A DNA stretch of 64,000 bases from Pseudomonadota bacterium (lineage in GTDB: Bacteria > Pseudomonadota > Gammaproteobacteria > Steroidobacterales > Steroidobacteraceae): the NCBI GenBank assembly GCA_016720075.1, contig JADJXW010000010.1, positions 53,741 to 117,740 on the forward strand, given 5' to 3'. Numbering within the stretch: position 1 is the stretch's first letter; every line of letters starts with the position of its first letter. Under the pieces are notes generated by a model. The model was not told the origin of the DNA. It saw only the letters and a list, made by a program, of their open reading frames with translations, and did no database searches. Both the position numbers and the translations under genes were made by a program. Shown here piece by piece: positions 9,127 to 18,568 of the stretch.

Positions 9127-9735
9127 CTAGAGGCGCCTCACCTGCACCTTGCGGATTTTCACCGCGCCAGCGGCGCGTTGCAGCGCGATATGGCCGCTGG
9201 CTCGCTTGGGATCCCTTACATCAACGACGCGAACGCCATTCAGCGTCACGAGCAGGTGGTCTCCGCTGGCCTGAATCTCGAACGTGTTCCACTGGCCGCT
9301 GGTCGTCACCTTGGTCGATGCGGGAGCGACCCGGACTATCGACCCCGTGCCATTGGCAAGATCGGGGCGGCTATCGAACACATTGACTTCGTAGCAGCGC
9401 GCCGGAGTTATGGACAGCGGATCCTCGCATCTGAGGAAGACACCGCTGTTCGCCTCGGCATCAACCCAGAATTCCACGCGAAGGTCGAAATCGGCGTAGG
9501 TCTCCCGCGAGATGAGAAACCCGGTTCCGGAATTCGCCGACGCCGATCCGTCCTCCATCCGCCAGTTGGCATCACCCACCACGTTCCAGGCCTGCCACCC
9601 CGATTGATCCAGAAGGGTCGTCCAGACCGGCTGGTTCGAGGTCGGAACGGATGCGCAGCCGGACAGACAGGCCATGAGGGCGAGCACGCGCACGGGCCCG
9701 CAATGCCAGCTGCAGACCCGCCCCAAGGCCGCCAT
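9127..9735 (-). CDS. DUF1080 (3-keto-disaccharide hydrolase-like) lipoprotein
   Basis: The domain from FYYWTTLLDQSGWQAWN-like start (PVWTTLLDQSGWQAWNVV) to the end has the DUF1080 jelly-roll pattern: GTGFLISRETYADFDLRVEF, NSGVFLRCEDP, CYEVNVFDSRPD and GQWNTFEIQASGDHLLVTLNG. A lipoprotein signal VRVLALMACLSGC precedes it. In the sequence given it is continuous, without a stop, with the upstream TonB receptor. I place its own start at the ATG at 9735; a GTG at 9693 is the alternative. Relatives include enzymes acting on 3-keto-glycosides. Position beside a TonB receptor fits a role in uptake of a glycosylated or aromatic ligand. Confidence 0.75.
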   Translation of the reverse strand: MAALGRVCSWHCGPVRVLALMACLSGCASVPTSNQPVWTTLLDQSGWQAWNVVGDANWRMEDGSASANSGTGFLISRETYADFDLRVEFWVDAEANSGVFLRCEDPLSITPARCYEVNVFDSRPDLANGTGSIVRVAPASTKVTTSGQWNTFEIQASGDHLLVTLNGVRVVDVRDPKRASGHIALQRAAGAVKIRKVQVRRL

Positions 9736-12054
9736 TGCCTCCGGAACAGCGGGGGGGCATTGTCCGACGCTCCCCGCCCAGGCTGCTCCACCGGTGAAGT
9801 AGGCCTCGTTTGCGCAGTTGGTGCAGAAAACGCTCCCCTCCCATTTTCCGGAAGGGGACACATAGGCGATGCGCATCGTCAGCAGGTTGTATTCCGGGAT
9901 GAAGATCGTCGTGCTGTCCTGCGGGGACGTGGCCTGCTCATCGGCGTACGACATGTTGGCGATCGCCGTGATGCTCCCGCCGCCCGACAGATTGTGCGAG
10001 TAGCGGGCGCCCAGCGAGTAGGTCAACTCCGGTGCGCGCGAGAACCATGAACTGAGCGACACACCACCCGTCGCGTTGGTGATCTTGTCCCAGCGGGCAT
10101 CCAGCGTCCCGACGCTGGCTGACAACTGCAATCCGCGCGTGACTTGCGCAAGCACATCGACTTCCAGGCCGTCGATCTTCGCGTCGCCGATGTTCTCCGT
10201 GCATCGATTCGCGCAATTGGGCGAAGCCGCCACCGTAACCTGCTTGTTGGTGTAGTCCGACTTGAAATAGGTTGCGTTGACCTGCACACGGTCATTGAAG
10301 AACTTCGTGCGCGCGCCCAGTTCATACGCCCACAGCTCCTCGGGGGAGAAAGGCGTATTGATGTCAGCAACCGAATCGTTGGTACCACCCGACTTGAAGC
10401 CCTTGCTGGCAGAGGCATAGATCATGACGTCATCAGTCAGGTCATACGTCAGTGCGAAGCGGGGCGTAAACGAGGCGAATGTATCTCTGCCGTTGATCGG
10501 CGCCTGCGAGACACACTGACCACTGGTGATCGGGCTGCACCCATTGTAGGTGGGCGCCGTCAGGGCCGGTCGGCCGTACGTCAGCGCTTCAGCCGCCAGC
10601 GCAGCGTCCCAGATGGCCACCTGACTCAGCGTGTAGGACTTTTCGTCCCGTGAATACCGCGCTCCCAATGTCGCGCCCAGTTTCTCGAGCACCTGGAAAT
10701 CCGCCTGGAAGTAGACTCCCAGACTCTTGGTTTTCTGGTGCGCCGTATCGTTGAGAATCAGTGCACCACGAGATGTGGTGGACCGGGCATCCCTGTCGTC
10801 GATGTCGATGGAGAATGGCTCTTCCACCGAGAAGAAGAAGCCCCCGACCCAGTCGAGCCTGCCATCCAGGTTGGTGGAGTTCAGCTGGAACTCCTGCGAG
10901 ATGAAGTCGCTGCCGTCCTTGATCACGTCGTCGAAGAAGGTGTATGCGTTGGCCTGGTCATCCGGATCACGCGAGCCGAGCGCATCGACAGTCCGGTAGC
11001 CCGTGATCGAACGGATCGAGAAGGTATCGGACACCTTCCATGTTGCGTCGAGCGCAATGCCCAGCGAATCGTTCTTCAGAGAGGGGATCTCCCCCGTGCC
11101 TGCCACCTGGTAGAGACTGTCCGGTATGACTGGCGCATAACGTCGCGGGGTCGTTCCCCAGTACGAGTTCCAGGCCTGGGTCGTGCCAACGCCGCCGCCT
11201 GTTCCAGCAGCTCCGCCGGCCTGCACGTCGGTGGTGTTGTTGTAGCGCCAGTAATCGAACAACTTCGAGGCGCCATCATCCGTGTCGCGCTTGGTGTAGT
11301 CGACCTTGAGATTCACGTCCAGTGCATCGGTGGGCGCGAACCGAAGCTGCCCCATCGCGAATTTCGTTCCCTCGTCGCCAAGACCAACGCCGTCCGAGAG
11401 ACGCTTGACGTAGCCGTCTCGCTCGATGACCGCACCCGTCAATCGCATTGCCAGCGTATCCGAAAACGGAATGTTGACCGCCGCGCGACCTTCCTTGCGC
11501 GAGTAGTCACCCGCCCCAAGCTGCACATAGCCATCGACCTGCTCGAACTTCGGCTTCTGCGTAACGTAGCGGATTGCTCCGCCCACGCTGTTCTTGCCGA
11601 ACAAGGTGCCCTGCGGACCGCGAAGCACCTCCACGCGCTCGACGTCCAGAAGCCTCAGGAATGCGGTCTGGGCCCGACCGTAGTACACGTCGTCGATGTA
11701 GATGCCAACGGCGGGATCAAGCACGGGACTGACGCGCGCTTCGGACACGCCACGAATGGAAATCTGGCTGCCGTTCGCACCACGACCGGTACCGTCGCCA
11801 AAGCTGACGTTCGGCGTAAAGTTCGCCAGAACCATCGGATCTGCGGCGTTGAGCTCTTCGAGCCGGCTGCCTGAGAAGGCAATGATTGAAAGTGGTGTGT
11901 CCTGCAGCGACTCGGTCTTGCGCTGTGCGGTGACTATCACCTCTTCCAGTGCAAGACCATCATCTGCCTGCTGGGCTACCGCAATGCCTGTTCCCGTGGC
12001 AGCCAGGACCGCCGAGACAGCAAGTGCAACCGACGTCGTTCCATTACGCATCAT
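9736..12054 (-). CDS. TonB-dependent outer-membrane receptor (3' end fused or damaged)
   Basis: Signal peptide MMRNGTTSVALAVSAVLAA, TonB-box-like region LEEVIVTAQRKTESLQDTP, plug domain (VEVLRGPQGTLFGKNSVGG) and a long beta-barrel up to FIPEYNLLTMRIAYVSPSGKWEGSVFCTNCANEAYF. This is the architecture common in sphingomonad- and Steroidobacter-type catabolic loci. The usual terminal beta-strand ending in aromatic residue-stop is not seen; instead the frame runs through to a DUF1080 protein. A run of seven G at 9751-9757 sits at the junction and may hide an indel. It probably imports a hydrophobic or aromatic ligand into the periplasm with TonB-ExbBD energy. Confidence 0.9.
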
Positions 12055-12112
12055 CCCCCCCCTTAAATCTTTGTGTATTGCCCGGCCGGCCGACGAGCCG
12101 GTCGTGCACCGA

Positions 12113-12505
12113 TCAGTCTCCGGAGCCTACGTAAACTGCCTTTTCACCGACCACGCTGCCATCCGCACGGACGATCTGCACCAGGCTGCCGCCAGGCGAG
12201 CCATCACGCAAAGGATGCATCGTCAGGGTGATCTTCTCGCCGCTCACCAGCGTGCGCTTCGACCAGCCCTGCCGGCTCAGTGTGCTGGGGCTGTTGCCTT
12301 CGATGCTCCATTCAATCGTCTTGCCGGCTTCGTCGGTGACGAGCACCTGCACCCAGATGTGGGGATTGGTCCACTGGAATTCCTTGACCACACCCTGGAG
12401 GACGACTTCTTTCTTGAGGTCGAACATCGAGAACGAGTGATGCGCGGCCACCGGCCCGGCCGTTGCCAGCGTCATCAGTACGACAGTCATCACTTTCTTT
12501 CGCAT
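12113..12505 (-). CDS. DUF6152 exported protein, copy A
   Basis: 130 residues. Signal peptide MRKKVMTVVLMTLATAGPVAA, then mature HHSFSMFDLKKEVVLQG, TNPHIWVQVLV and PLRDGSPGGSLVQI. The HHSF start and TNPH motif define the DUF6152 family, small periplasmic proteins of unknown function, often in tandem. It is about 45 bases upstream-adjacent to a second copy with the same order of motifs. Both lie just 5' of the TonB receptor on the same strand, so they may be part of the same uptake or processing unit. Confidence 0.8.
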   Translation of the reverse strand: MRKKVMTVVLMTLATAGPVAAHHSFSMFDLKKEVVLQGVVKEFQWTNPHIWVQVLVTDEAGKTIEWSIEGNSPSTLSRQGWSKRTLVSGEKITLTMHPLRDGSPGGSLVQIVRADGSVVGEKAVYVGSGD

Positions 12506-12550
12506 GATCGAAATCCTCTCGACTATTGCGCGTGGTTCTTCGCTACTTCG

Positions 12551-12928
12551 TCATTGCCCGGGACCACCCAGCAGGGTTGTCCCGTCAGCCAGCGTGATGT
12601 TCACCAGGCTGCCGCCGACCTCACCATTGCGCATCGGGTTGACGGTCAGCGTCACTTTGTCGCCGACCTTCATGGCGCTGCGCTTCAGGCCCCTGGAGAA
12701 CAGCTGCTGCGGACTCAGGCCCTCGATCTTCCACATTTCGGACTTTCCCTCCGCACCAGCCACCTTGACCTCGAACCAGCTGTGCGGATTGGTGAATCTC
12801 ACGACCGTCAGTTCGCCCTGAATGACGACGGTCTTGTTCAGGTCGAACGCCGCAAATGAGTGGTGGGCCATCGCCTGGCTGGCCGTGAAGAGCACCAGGG
12901 CAATCAGGCCGCGCAAGTATTGACGCAT
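12551..12928 (-). CDS. DUF6152 exported protein, copy B
   Basis: 125 residues from the ATG at 12928 (MRQYLRGLIALVLF signal, cleavage near QAMA). An earlier ATG at 12958 would only extend the signal peptide. The mature part begins HHSFAAFDLNKTVVIQG, then TNPHSWFEVKV and PMRNGEVGGSLVNI, aligning throughout with copy A, so this is a tandem duplication that has diverged. Function is unknown; the protein is periplasmic. Confidence 0.8.
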   Translation of the reverse strand: MRQYLRGLIALVLFTASQAMAHHSFAAFDLNKTVVIQGELTVVRFTNPHSWFEVKVAGAEGKSEMWKIEGLSPQQLFSRGLKRSAMKVGDKVTLTVNPMRNGEVGGSLVNITLADGTTLLGGPGQ

Positions 12929-13045
12929 GTGCGCACTCCTCGAGGAATTCACTAACATCTACGTATTCTCGTCGGAATGATAATCCCGAGTGGCTGCCGC
13001 AGCCAGTCTTTTTCAGGGTGTTTCGACAGGCGGAACGATCTGCCT

Positions 13046-13819
13046 CTACTTGGGCGTGCTCTCGTTGCCCTGCAGGATCACGCCAACCGAACCATCGGGC
13101 TTGATTGGATTGCGGTTGTTCTCCATGCAGACAAACTCCCGCATCTCCTCGCCCGGCTTGGCGCGATTGAACACGCGCTTGACGGTCCAAGGTGCCGTGA
13201 AGGCCACCGGATCATGGAGCGTCAATTCGTTTTCGAGCCTTTGTGGATCGAGCAATCGAAGTCTCTCGACGACCCGAATCTGGTCGCTGTGCTTCATTCC
13301 CGACTGATCGAGCATCGTGTCGCCTTTCATCGCTACCGTCTCGATGACCAGCACATCGCCTTCCCATTTGCCGGTCGAGTGCCCCACGTAGGTGATGTCC
13401 GGATCCTCGGGATGTCCACGGCCATCGGTGTAGACGCGGCGAATCTGGCCCATCCACTCGGTGATGATCGTCACCTGCCCGGGTGTCAGCAGGACCTCCA
13501 TCGGATACACGGCACTCATCATGCGCGGCATGCCCGGAGGCAGGCAGCCCGCAGTGGGATCCTGCGTGTTGACGCCAGTCTCGGCCACGCGCTTGCGATG
13601 CGCATCGAAATCCTTCATCCAGTCGGGTTTGTAGGGCGGCTTGAGCAGCAGCGGATTGCGCACGGCCGGATCAAACAGGAAGCTGCCAGTTCGTATCCAG
13701 ACGCCCCCGATATTGGGGAGCCGCTTGCCATCGACACTGACAGTGGCTTCCGCGCCATTCGCAAACTGGGCCGCAGCAAGACTGAGAATCAGACCCAGGG
13801 GAACCAGATACTTCTTCAT
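13046..13819 (-). CDS. Exported protein of unknown function, paralogue 1
   Basis: 257 residues from the ATG at 13819, which gives a clean signal peptide (MKKYLVPLGLILSLAAAQFANG). Recognisable blocks are CLPPGMPRMMSAVYPMEV, GQIRRVYTDGRGHPEDPD, GHSTGKWEGDVLVIETV and RVVERLRLLDP. The same blocks occur in the divergent gene at 14031. Such proteins are common in proteobacterial catabolic loci, but I know no function for them. It precedes the two DUF6152 genes on the same strand. Confidence 0.75.
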   Translation of the reverse strand: MKKYLVPLGLILSLAAAQFANGAEATVSVDGKRLPNIGGVWIRTGSFLFDPAVRNPLLLKPPYKPDWMKDFDAHRKRVAETGVNTQDPTAGCLPPGMPRMMSAVYPMEVLLTPGQVTIITEWMGQIRRVYTDGRGHPEDPDITYVGHSTGKWEGDVLVIETVAMKGDTMLDQSGMKHSDQIRVVERLRLLDPQRLENELTLHDPVAFTAPWTVKRVFNRAKPGEEMREFVCMENNRNPIKPDGSVGVILQGNESTPK

Positions 13820-14030
13820 GACACTCCTCGATCGCCGGCTTAAGGGGCAAGTCCGGTCACGTCGGACAGTTTGCGCCACCTGAAGCCCGAAACGCACCAT
13901 TTCGCGCTGCGGAATACCCCGCCAAAGTCGGCGAAGGGATGTGCAGCTGTCTGCTCGACAGCGCTATTCTCTCGACGACAGCTGAACACGAAGTGAATCA
14001 GCTGCGGCTTCGACCATGCGGGGGAAATAT

Positions 14031-14882
14031 ATGTTCCGTGTTAGTTCGTACCTGCTTCTCGTTGGCGTTGTTGCAGCGCTGAGCGCTTCGACTGATGTCA
14101 CCCTCGCTGCTGTGCCCGAGGCGCCAGCCCGCCGCGTTGAGCCGGCGGTGAAGATTACGCGGCCGGTTGCAGGAAAGCCGCGCCCCATGCTCGCGGAAGC
14201 CAACCTGAAGGCGCGCAGACCTGCTGCACCGGTGAATTTCATGGGCACATGGCGACTGCAGCGCACGGAGACCAATGGCCCGCCGCCGGACTGGGAATTC
14301 CATCCCATGCCGAAGCTCACGGCGGAAGGCCAGCGCATATACAACGAGAAACTGAAGGCCGATGCCGAGGGCGTTGCCTACAAGGACGATACGGCGCTTT
14401 GCTACCCACCCGGGATGCCCCGCTTCCTGACACGCGTCTGGCCCATGCAGGTACTGCACCTGCCGACCGCCATCATCATGATCCATGGCTTCACCAATCA
14501 GGTCCGCTGGATCTACCTTGATGGCCGCAAGCACCCTGATCCGGATTTCACGTTGCCCAGCTTCAATGGCGATTCGGTGGGCCACTGGGAAGGCAAGACC
14601 CTGGTGATCGAGACCCGCAACCTCGAACCGGAGCGGCACTGGATACAGTCCGGCGTTCCAGTGGGTGAAGGGCTGCGCATCATCGAACGCTGGTCGTTGA
14701 CCAACGATGGCAAGGTGCTGGAGATCCAGCTGACCATGACCGACCCGCAGTATTGGGAAGGCGACTGGGTCAATACGAAGCGGTTCAACCTCCGCGACGA
14801 CCTGGACATCAAGGAGATTCACTGCATCGGCGCAGAAATGTCCAACCTGCCCAGCGCCACGCCATCGTCCAACGCCCGCTAG
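14031..14882 (+). CDS. Exported protein of unknown function, paralogue 2
   Basis: 283 residues from the ATG at 14031, chosen over the one at 14016 because GGGGAA lies 5-10 bases before it and the signal peptide then starts MFRVSSYLLLVGVVAAL. Shared blocks with the divergent paralogue are CYPPGMPRFLTRVWPMQV, QVRWIYLDGRKHPDPDF, GHWEGKTLVIETRN and RIIERWSL. It has an extra proline/arginine-rich stretch after the signal peptide. It is the first gene of a plus-strand run with the flavin oxidase, cytochrome c and RidA. No catalytic motif is evident. Confidence 0.75.
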   Translation: MFRVSSYLLLVGVVAALSASTDVTLAAVPEAPARRVEPAVKITRPVAGKPRPMLAEANLKARRPAAPVNFMGTWRLQRTETNGPPPDWEFHPMPKLTAEGQRIYNEKLKADAEGVAYKDDTALCYPPGMPRFLTRVWPMQVLHLPTAIIMIHGFTNQVRWIYLDGRKHPDPDFTLPSFNGDSVGHWEGKTLVIETRNLEPERHWIQSGVPVGEGLRIIERWSLTNDGKVLEIQLTMTDPQYWEGDWVNTKRFNLRDDLDIKEIHCIGAEMSNLPSATPSSNAR

Positions 14883-14886
14883 CGAC

Positions 14887-16411
14887 TTGAGCAGTTACCC
14901 AACGTACACACGCCGCTGGCTGCTGGAGCTGGCAGCGAGCGTCGGTGGCCTCGCCGGGGTGGTGCGTGCAGCCTCGGCGCTGGAACTGATGCCGGGCAAC
15001 GGCAATGCGGCTCCTTTGCAACTTGCGCGCATCAGCGTGCCGCGCCACGTCGTCATTGTCGGCGCCGGCATCGCCGGCCTGGTAAGTGCCGTGGAGCTGC
15101 GGCGGGCCGGGTATGCAGTGACGGTCATCGAGGCTTCCCATCGGTTGGGAGGCCGGGTTCTCACATTGCGGCATGGCGACCGGGTCGACGAGATCGGCAA
15201 TCGGCAGGTGTGCCAGTTCGATCGTGAACCGCATCTGTATTTCAATGCCGGCGCATCGCGGATTCCAAGCGTGCATTCGCGGATCCTCGGTTATTGCGCA
15301 GCACTGGGCATCGGACTGGAGACGCACGTCAATGCCAGTTCGGCCGCGTGGCTGCAGTACGATGATTTCAACTCGGGTGGGCGTGTCCGTCAGCGCGAGT
15401 TCAATGCAGATGCCAGGGTTTCATCGCGGAGCTGGCGGCGCGCGCCCTGCCCTCTTCCATGCTCGATGCACCACTGGACAGCATGGCCCGGCAACAGGCG
15501 ATGGAGTTTGTCCTGCAGTTCGGTGACCTGGACGCACAGCGGCGCTACCAGGGATCCATCGGAAGGGCCGGATCGCAAGGCGGTGGGGGCCTCTACGACG
15601 CCGGCTCAGGCAAGCCCGCGCGCGGCCCCGAAGAACTGCTCAAGGCCGATTACTGGCGCTCCGCGATGCAGTTTGGAGAGAGCGAGGCGCAGTCGGCCGT
15701 GCTCCAGCCGATCGGCGGAATGGACCGGATCACTGCCGCGCTGGCCGACCAGCTTCCTGGCCGGATCGAGCTCGAGACGCAGGTCATCGCGATCCGCACG
15801 TCTGATCGTGGCGTCGAGGTCACGTGCCGCAAGGACTCGGCCGTTCGAACCATCCGGGCGGATCTATTGCCTGAACAGCATGCCGGGGCAGATCCTGGCT
15901 GGCATCGACCACAATTTCACGGGACATGTTCCAGCGACAGCTGGTGGCCCGGCCTCGCGGCAGTCTGGGAAAGATCGCCTTGCAGATGCGCGAGAGATTC
16001 TGGGAACAGGAGGGAATCTATGGAGGCATTTCCTGGACCAGTCAGGACATCGGCCAGATCCAGTATCCCTCCCACGGCTTCGGTCTGCGCAAGGGCATCG
16101 TGGTCGGGGGTTACTACCTGCAACCCGGTCCACAAGCGCGCTTCAACCAGATGTCGGCCGCTGAACGGCTCACGGCAGCAGTGCAGCAGGGAGAGAAACT
16201 GCATCCGGGATACGGCGCGCAGGTGGAGAATGGCATCAGCGTGGCCTGGCATCGCATGAACCACATGCTGGGCTGCACCGCCCGCGACACGAGTACCGAG
16301 ACGCTGCGCGTGCTTCGACAGGCTGAGGGGTGTCACTACCTGATAGGCGACCAGATCAGCGCGCATGCCGGCTGGATGGAAGCGGCTGTTCTGTCCGCGC
16401 ACGATTGCTGA
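14887..16411 (+). pseudogene. Tat-exported flavin amine/L-amino-acid oxidase (several frameshifts)
   Basis: Starts at a TTG five bases after the previous stop. A twin-arginine signal (YTRRWLLELAASVGG) precedes the FAD Rossmann motif HVVIVGAGIAGLVSAVEL and RLGGRV, the dinucleotide-binding block of the flavin monoamine oxidase/L-amino-acid oxidase family. The middle (SSMLDAPLDSMARQQAME to LQPIGGMDRITAALADQL) and the C-terminal third (GSLGKIALQMRERFWEQ to GDQISAHAGWMEAAV, the FAD-contacting end) are each in other frames. Breaks are near 15416, 15880 and 15950. All domains are otherwise present, so sequencing error is as likely as real decay. The family oxidises amines or amino acids to imines. 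The cytochrome c and RidA genes that follow fit that chemistry. Confidence 0.78.
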
Positions 16412-16445
16412 ATCGGCTCAACAAACGCCAGGCCGGGACACCATC

Positions 16446-17071
16446 ATGAGATGGCCGCAGCGCCTGCTCTTGCTTCTGGTCGTACCGCTTTTTTCAAGCC
16501 AGACGCTGTCTGCCAGCGCAGAGTTCACGCACTGCACCGTCTGTCATGGTTCCTTGGCCCAGGGCAATGCATCGATTTTGGCCCCAGCACTCACTGGCAT
16601 CGAACCCTGGTACCTTGCCGAAGCACTGGCGGCCTATCGCGCAGGACAGCGGGGGCAGGGCCGCCAGCCTCGACCTGCCCGCCCTTGAGATGAGGATCGC
16701 GGCGCGCGCTATCCCGGCGGAGCAGGACTCCTCGATACTGCAGTTCCTCGATCAACTCGGCAGGCAACCCGTGCGGCCAACCGTAGCGGGCGACGCCCGA
16801 TCCGGCAGGCGCCTGTATTACCAGCATTGTGCCTCCTGCCACGGCGCCAACGCCCGAGGCAATGCGCTGCTGCATGCCCCGGATCTGACGCGACTCAACG
16901 ACTGGTACATCGTGACAGCCTTCGCAGGCACCAGTCGGCCTTCGCGGCGCTGACCCGACGGCGGTATGGGCCAGCCAGATGCATCTCGCACACGCACGCT
17001 GCCTGCGGATTTTCCCTGTACACGATATCTTGCCTGCTTCATCGTTGCATTGACAGGTGAACCGGGCGTGA
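16446..17071 (+). pseudogene. Diheme cytochrome c, exported (frameshifted)
   Basis: Signal peptide MRWPQRLLLLLVVPLFSS, then the first heme motif CTVCHGSLAQGNAS. The reading then moves to another frame near 16655 and shows LPALEMRIAARAIP and the second heme motif CASCHGANARGNALLHAPDL. The tail (ADFP, VHDIL, FIVALTGEPG) is scattered over two frames near 16940-17040, so the end is approximate. The fold matches diheme c4-like periplasmic cytochromes. Between the flavin oxidase and RidA it is the natural electron acceptor for the oxidase. Confidence 0.7.
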
Positions 17072-17114
17072 TGAAGCGTGACCTGAAGCCATCCATTCCG
17101 AGCGGAGACCCGCC

Positions 17115-17626
17115 ATGCGAAACGCCACCGTGCCCTGCCTCACAGCCCTGTTCACGCTGAGCGCCGGACACTGCACACTGCGTCCGCGCAGGGACTCGAG
17201 ATCCGGCGCAATGGCGCACCCGGCGCACCGTTCTCATCCACGGTTTGGGCAGGCGACCTGCTCTTCGTCTCCGGCACACTGGCCGACGCGAAGGTACCCG
17301 AGGGAGCCCCCGCCGGCACCCGGCCTTCGATCTCCGGAGACACGCGCTCGCAGACGCACAGCGTACTGGTCAAGATCCAGAAGGCACTGCAGGAACAGGG
17401 GCTCTCCATGGGAGATGTCGTGCAGATGAACGTCTACCTGGTCGCGGACCCCACACTGGCGGGGCGCATGGACTTCGCCGGCATGAACGCGGCTTACGCG
17501 GAGTTCTTCGGTACGGCTTCCCAACCCAACAAGCCGACGCGCTCCACGGTGCAGGTTGCCGCGCTTGCGATCAACGGTGCGCTGGTGGAGATCGACGTCA
17601 TCGCGGCGCGCCCTCGTGCCCGTTGA
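17115..17626 (+). CDS. Exported RidA (YjgF/YER057c/UK114) enamine/imine deaminase (one frameshift)
   Basis: The signal peptide MRNATVPCLTALFTLSAGH is followed, after one missing base near 17180, by a cleavage site ASA-Q and the full RidA domain. That domain includes VSGTLAD, SQTHSVLVKIQKALQE, VVQMNVYLVADP and STVQVAALAINGALVEIDVIA; the R in the PTRSTVQV block is the substrate carboxylate-binding arginine. RidA proteins hydrolyse 2-imino acids to 2-keto acids and ammonia. Most are cytosolic; an exported copy beside a Tat-exported flavin oxidase suggests clearance of imine product in the periplasm. About 170 residues. Confidence 0.82.
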
Positions 17627-17656
17627 GGCGGCGGAACAGCGACTGGGTTGAATCCG

Positions 17657-18449
17657 TTAGCCTGGAGGCAGGCCATCCAACTGGCCCTCGCGGTTCTTGA
17701 CTGCGCTGGCTATATCCCGCGCGGTGTCTCGCAGGATCGGCAGGCGGTGGTGGTCGTAACGTCTTCGTTCATGAGACTACCGAACGTGGTCATGCTGAGC
17801 ACGCCCAGGATGCGGTCCGCGATCATGATCGGAACAGCCACCGTGGCACTGGCCCCCGCCGCGCGTGGCAGTCGCAACCCGTAGCCACGCTGGCGCGTTT
17901 GCTGGACGGCTGACTCCACCAGTTCGTCCGTGACCTTGTCGCCATCCGGATCGCTGGCCTTGAGCATATCCCTCAGAATCCCGCGCTCAACTTCCTCACA
18001 GTATGCAAGGTACGCCTGGCCCATCGCGGATTCGAGCAGATCCAATCGATGACCCAGCGTCGTCGCCTGTACCGCCAACGGACTGTAGGGCATGGTTGAA
18101 TAACGCACGACGATGGCATCCCGGTCCAGGGTGCCCAGCGCCAACGGCCACTTGATCTGCTTCGTCACCGCCAGAACCCGCGGTGACCCGACGTCGATCA
18201 ACAGCGATTTCTCGCCGTAGGCGGCTCCAAGGTGACGGGTCTTCTCCGTGAGGCGGTATCGCCCGAGACCGCCCCGTTCCGGACATAACCTTCCTGCTCA
18301 AGCGTGGCCAGGATCCGGAACACCGTGGGTTTCGGTAGCTTGGTTGCGATCTGCAGTTCCGGGATGGTGCAGGGCTGCTTCTCGTTCATGGCATGCAACA
18401 GACCTAGTGCCCTGGCAATCGAACGGATGTGTCCAGAACGCGTAGACAT
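17657..18449 (-). CDS. IclR-family transcriptional regulator (two frameshifts)
   Basis: The N-terminal winged helix (RSIARALGLLHAMNE, LPKPTVFRILATLEQEGYV) and the C-terminal effector domain (GQAYLAYCEEVER, GASATVAVPIMIADRILGVLSM) are both present in different frames. Breaks near 18262 and 17765 each need one base. Bridging the second gives the normal tail RDTARDIASAVKNREG. The ATG at 18449 is preferred. IclR proteins commonly regulate aromatic catabolism. It is convergent to the RidA gene and divergent from the thiamine-diphosphate enzyme, which it may control. Confidence 0.82.
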
Positions 18450-18568
18450 GGCCAAAGGGTAGCGCATTCCGACTGGCGAAACAGGGAGACATGGCGGAAG
18501 CGGCGCGGAACCCCGCTGCTAGACTGCCGCGGAGACGATGCATGCGAATCGCTGACGGGAGCTGCGCC

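Noticed and set aside
7386..9386. Long plus-strand open frame (about 666 codons) opposite phoD
   Set aside because: It is antisense to a well-recognised PhoD, has no domain and shows arginine/alanine-rich composition typical of shadow frames in GC-rich DNA.
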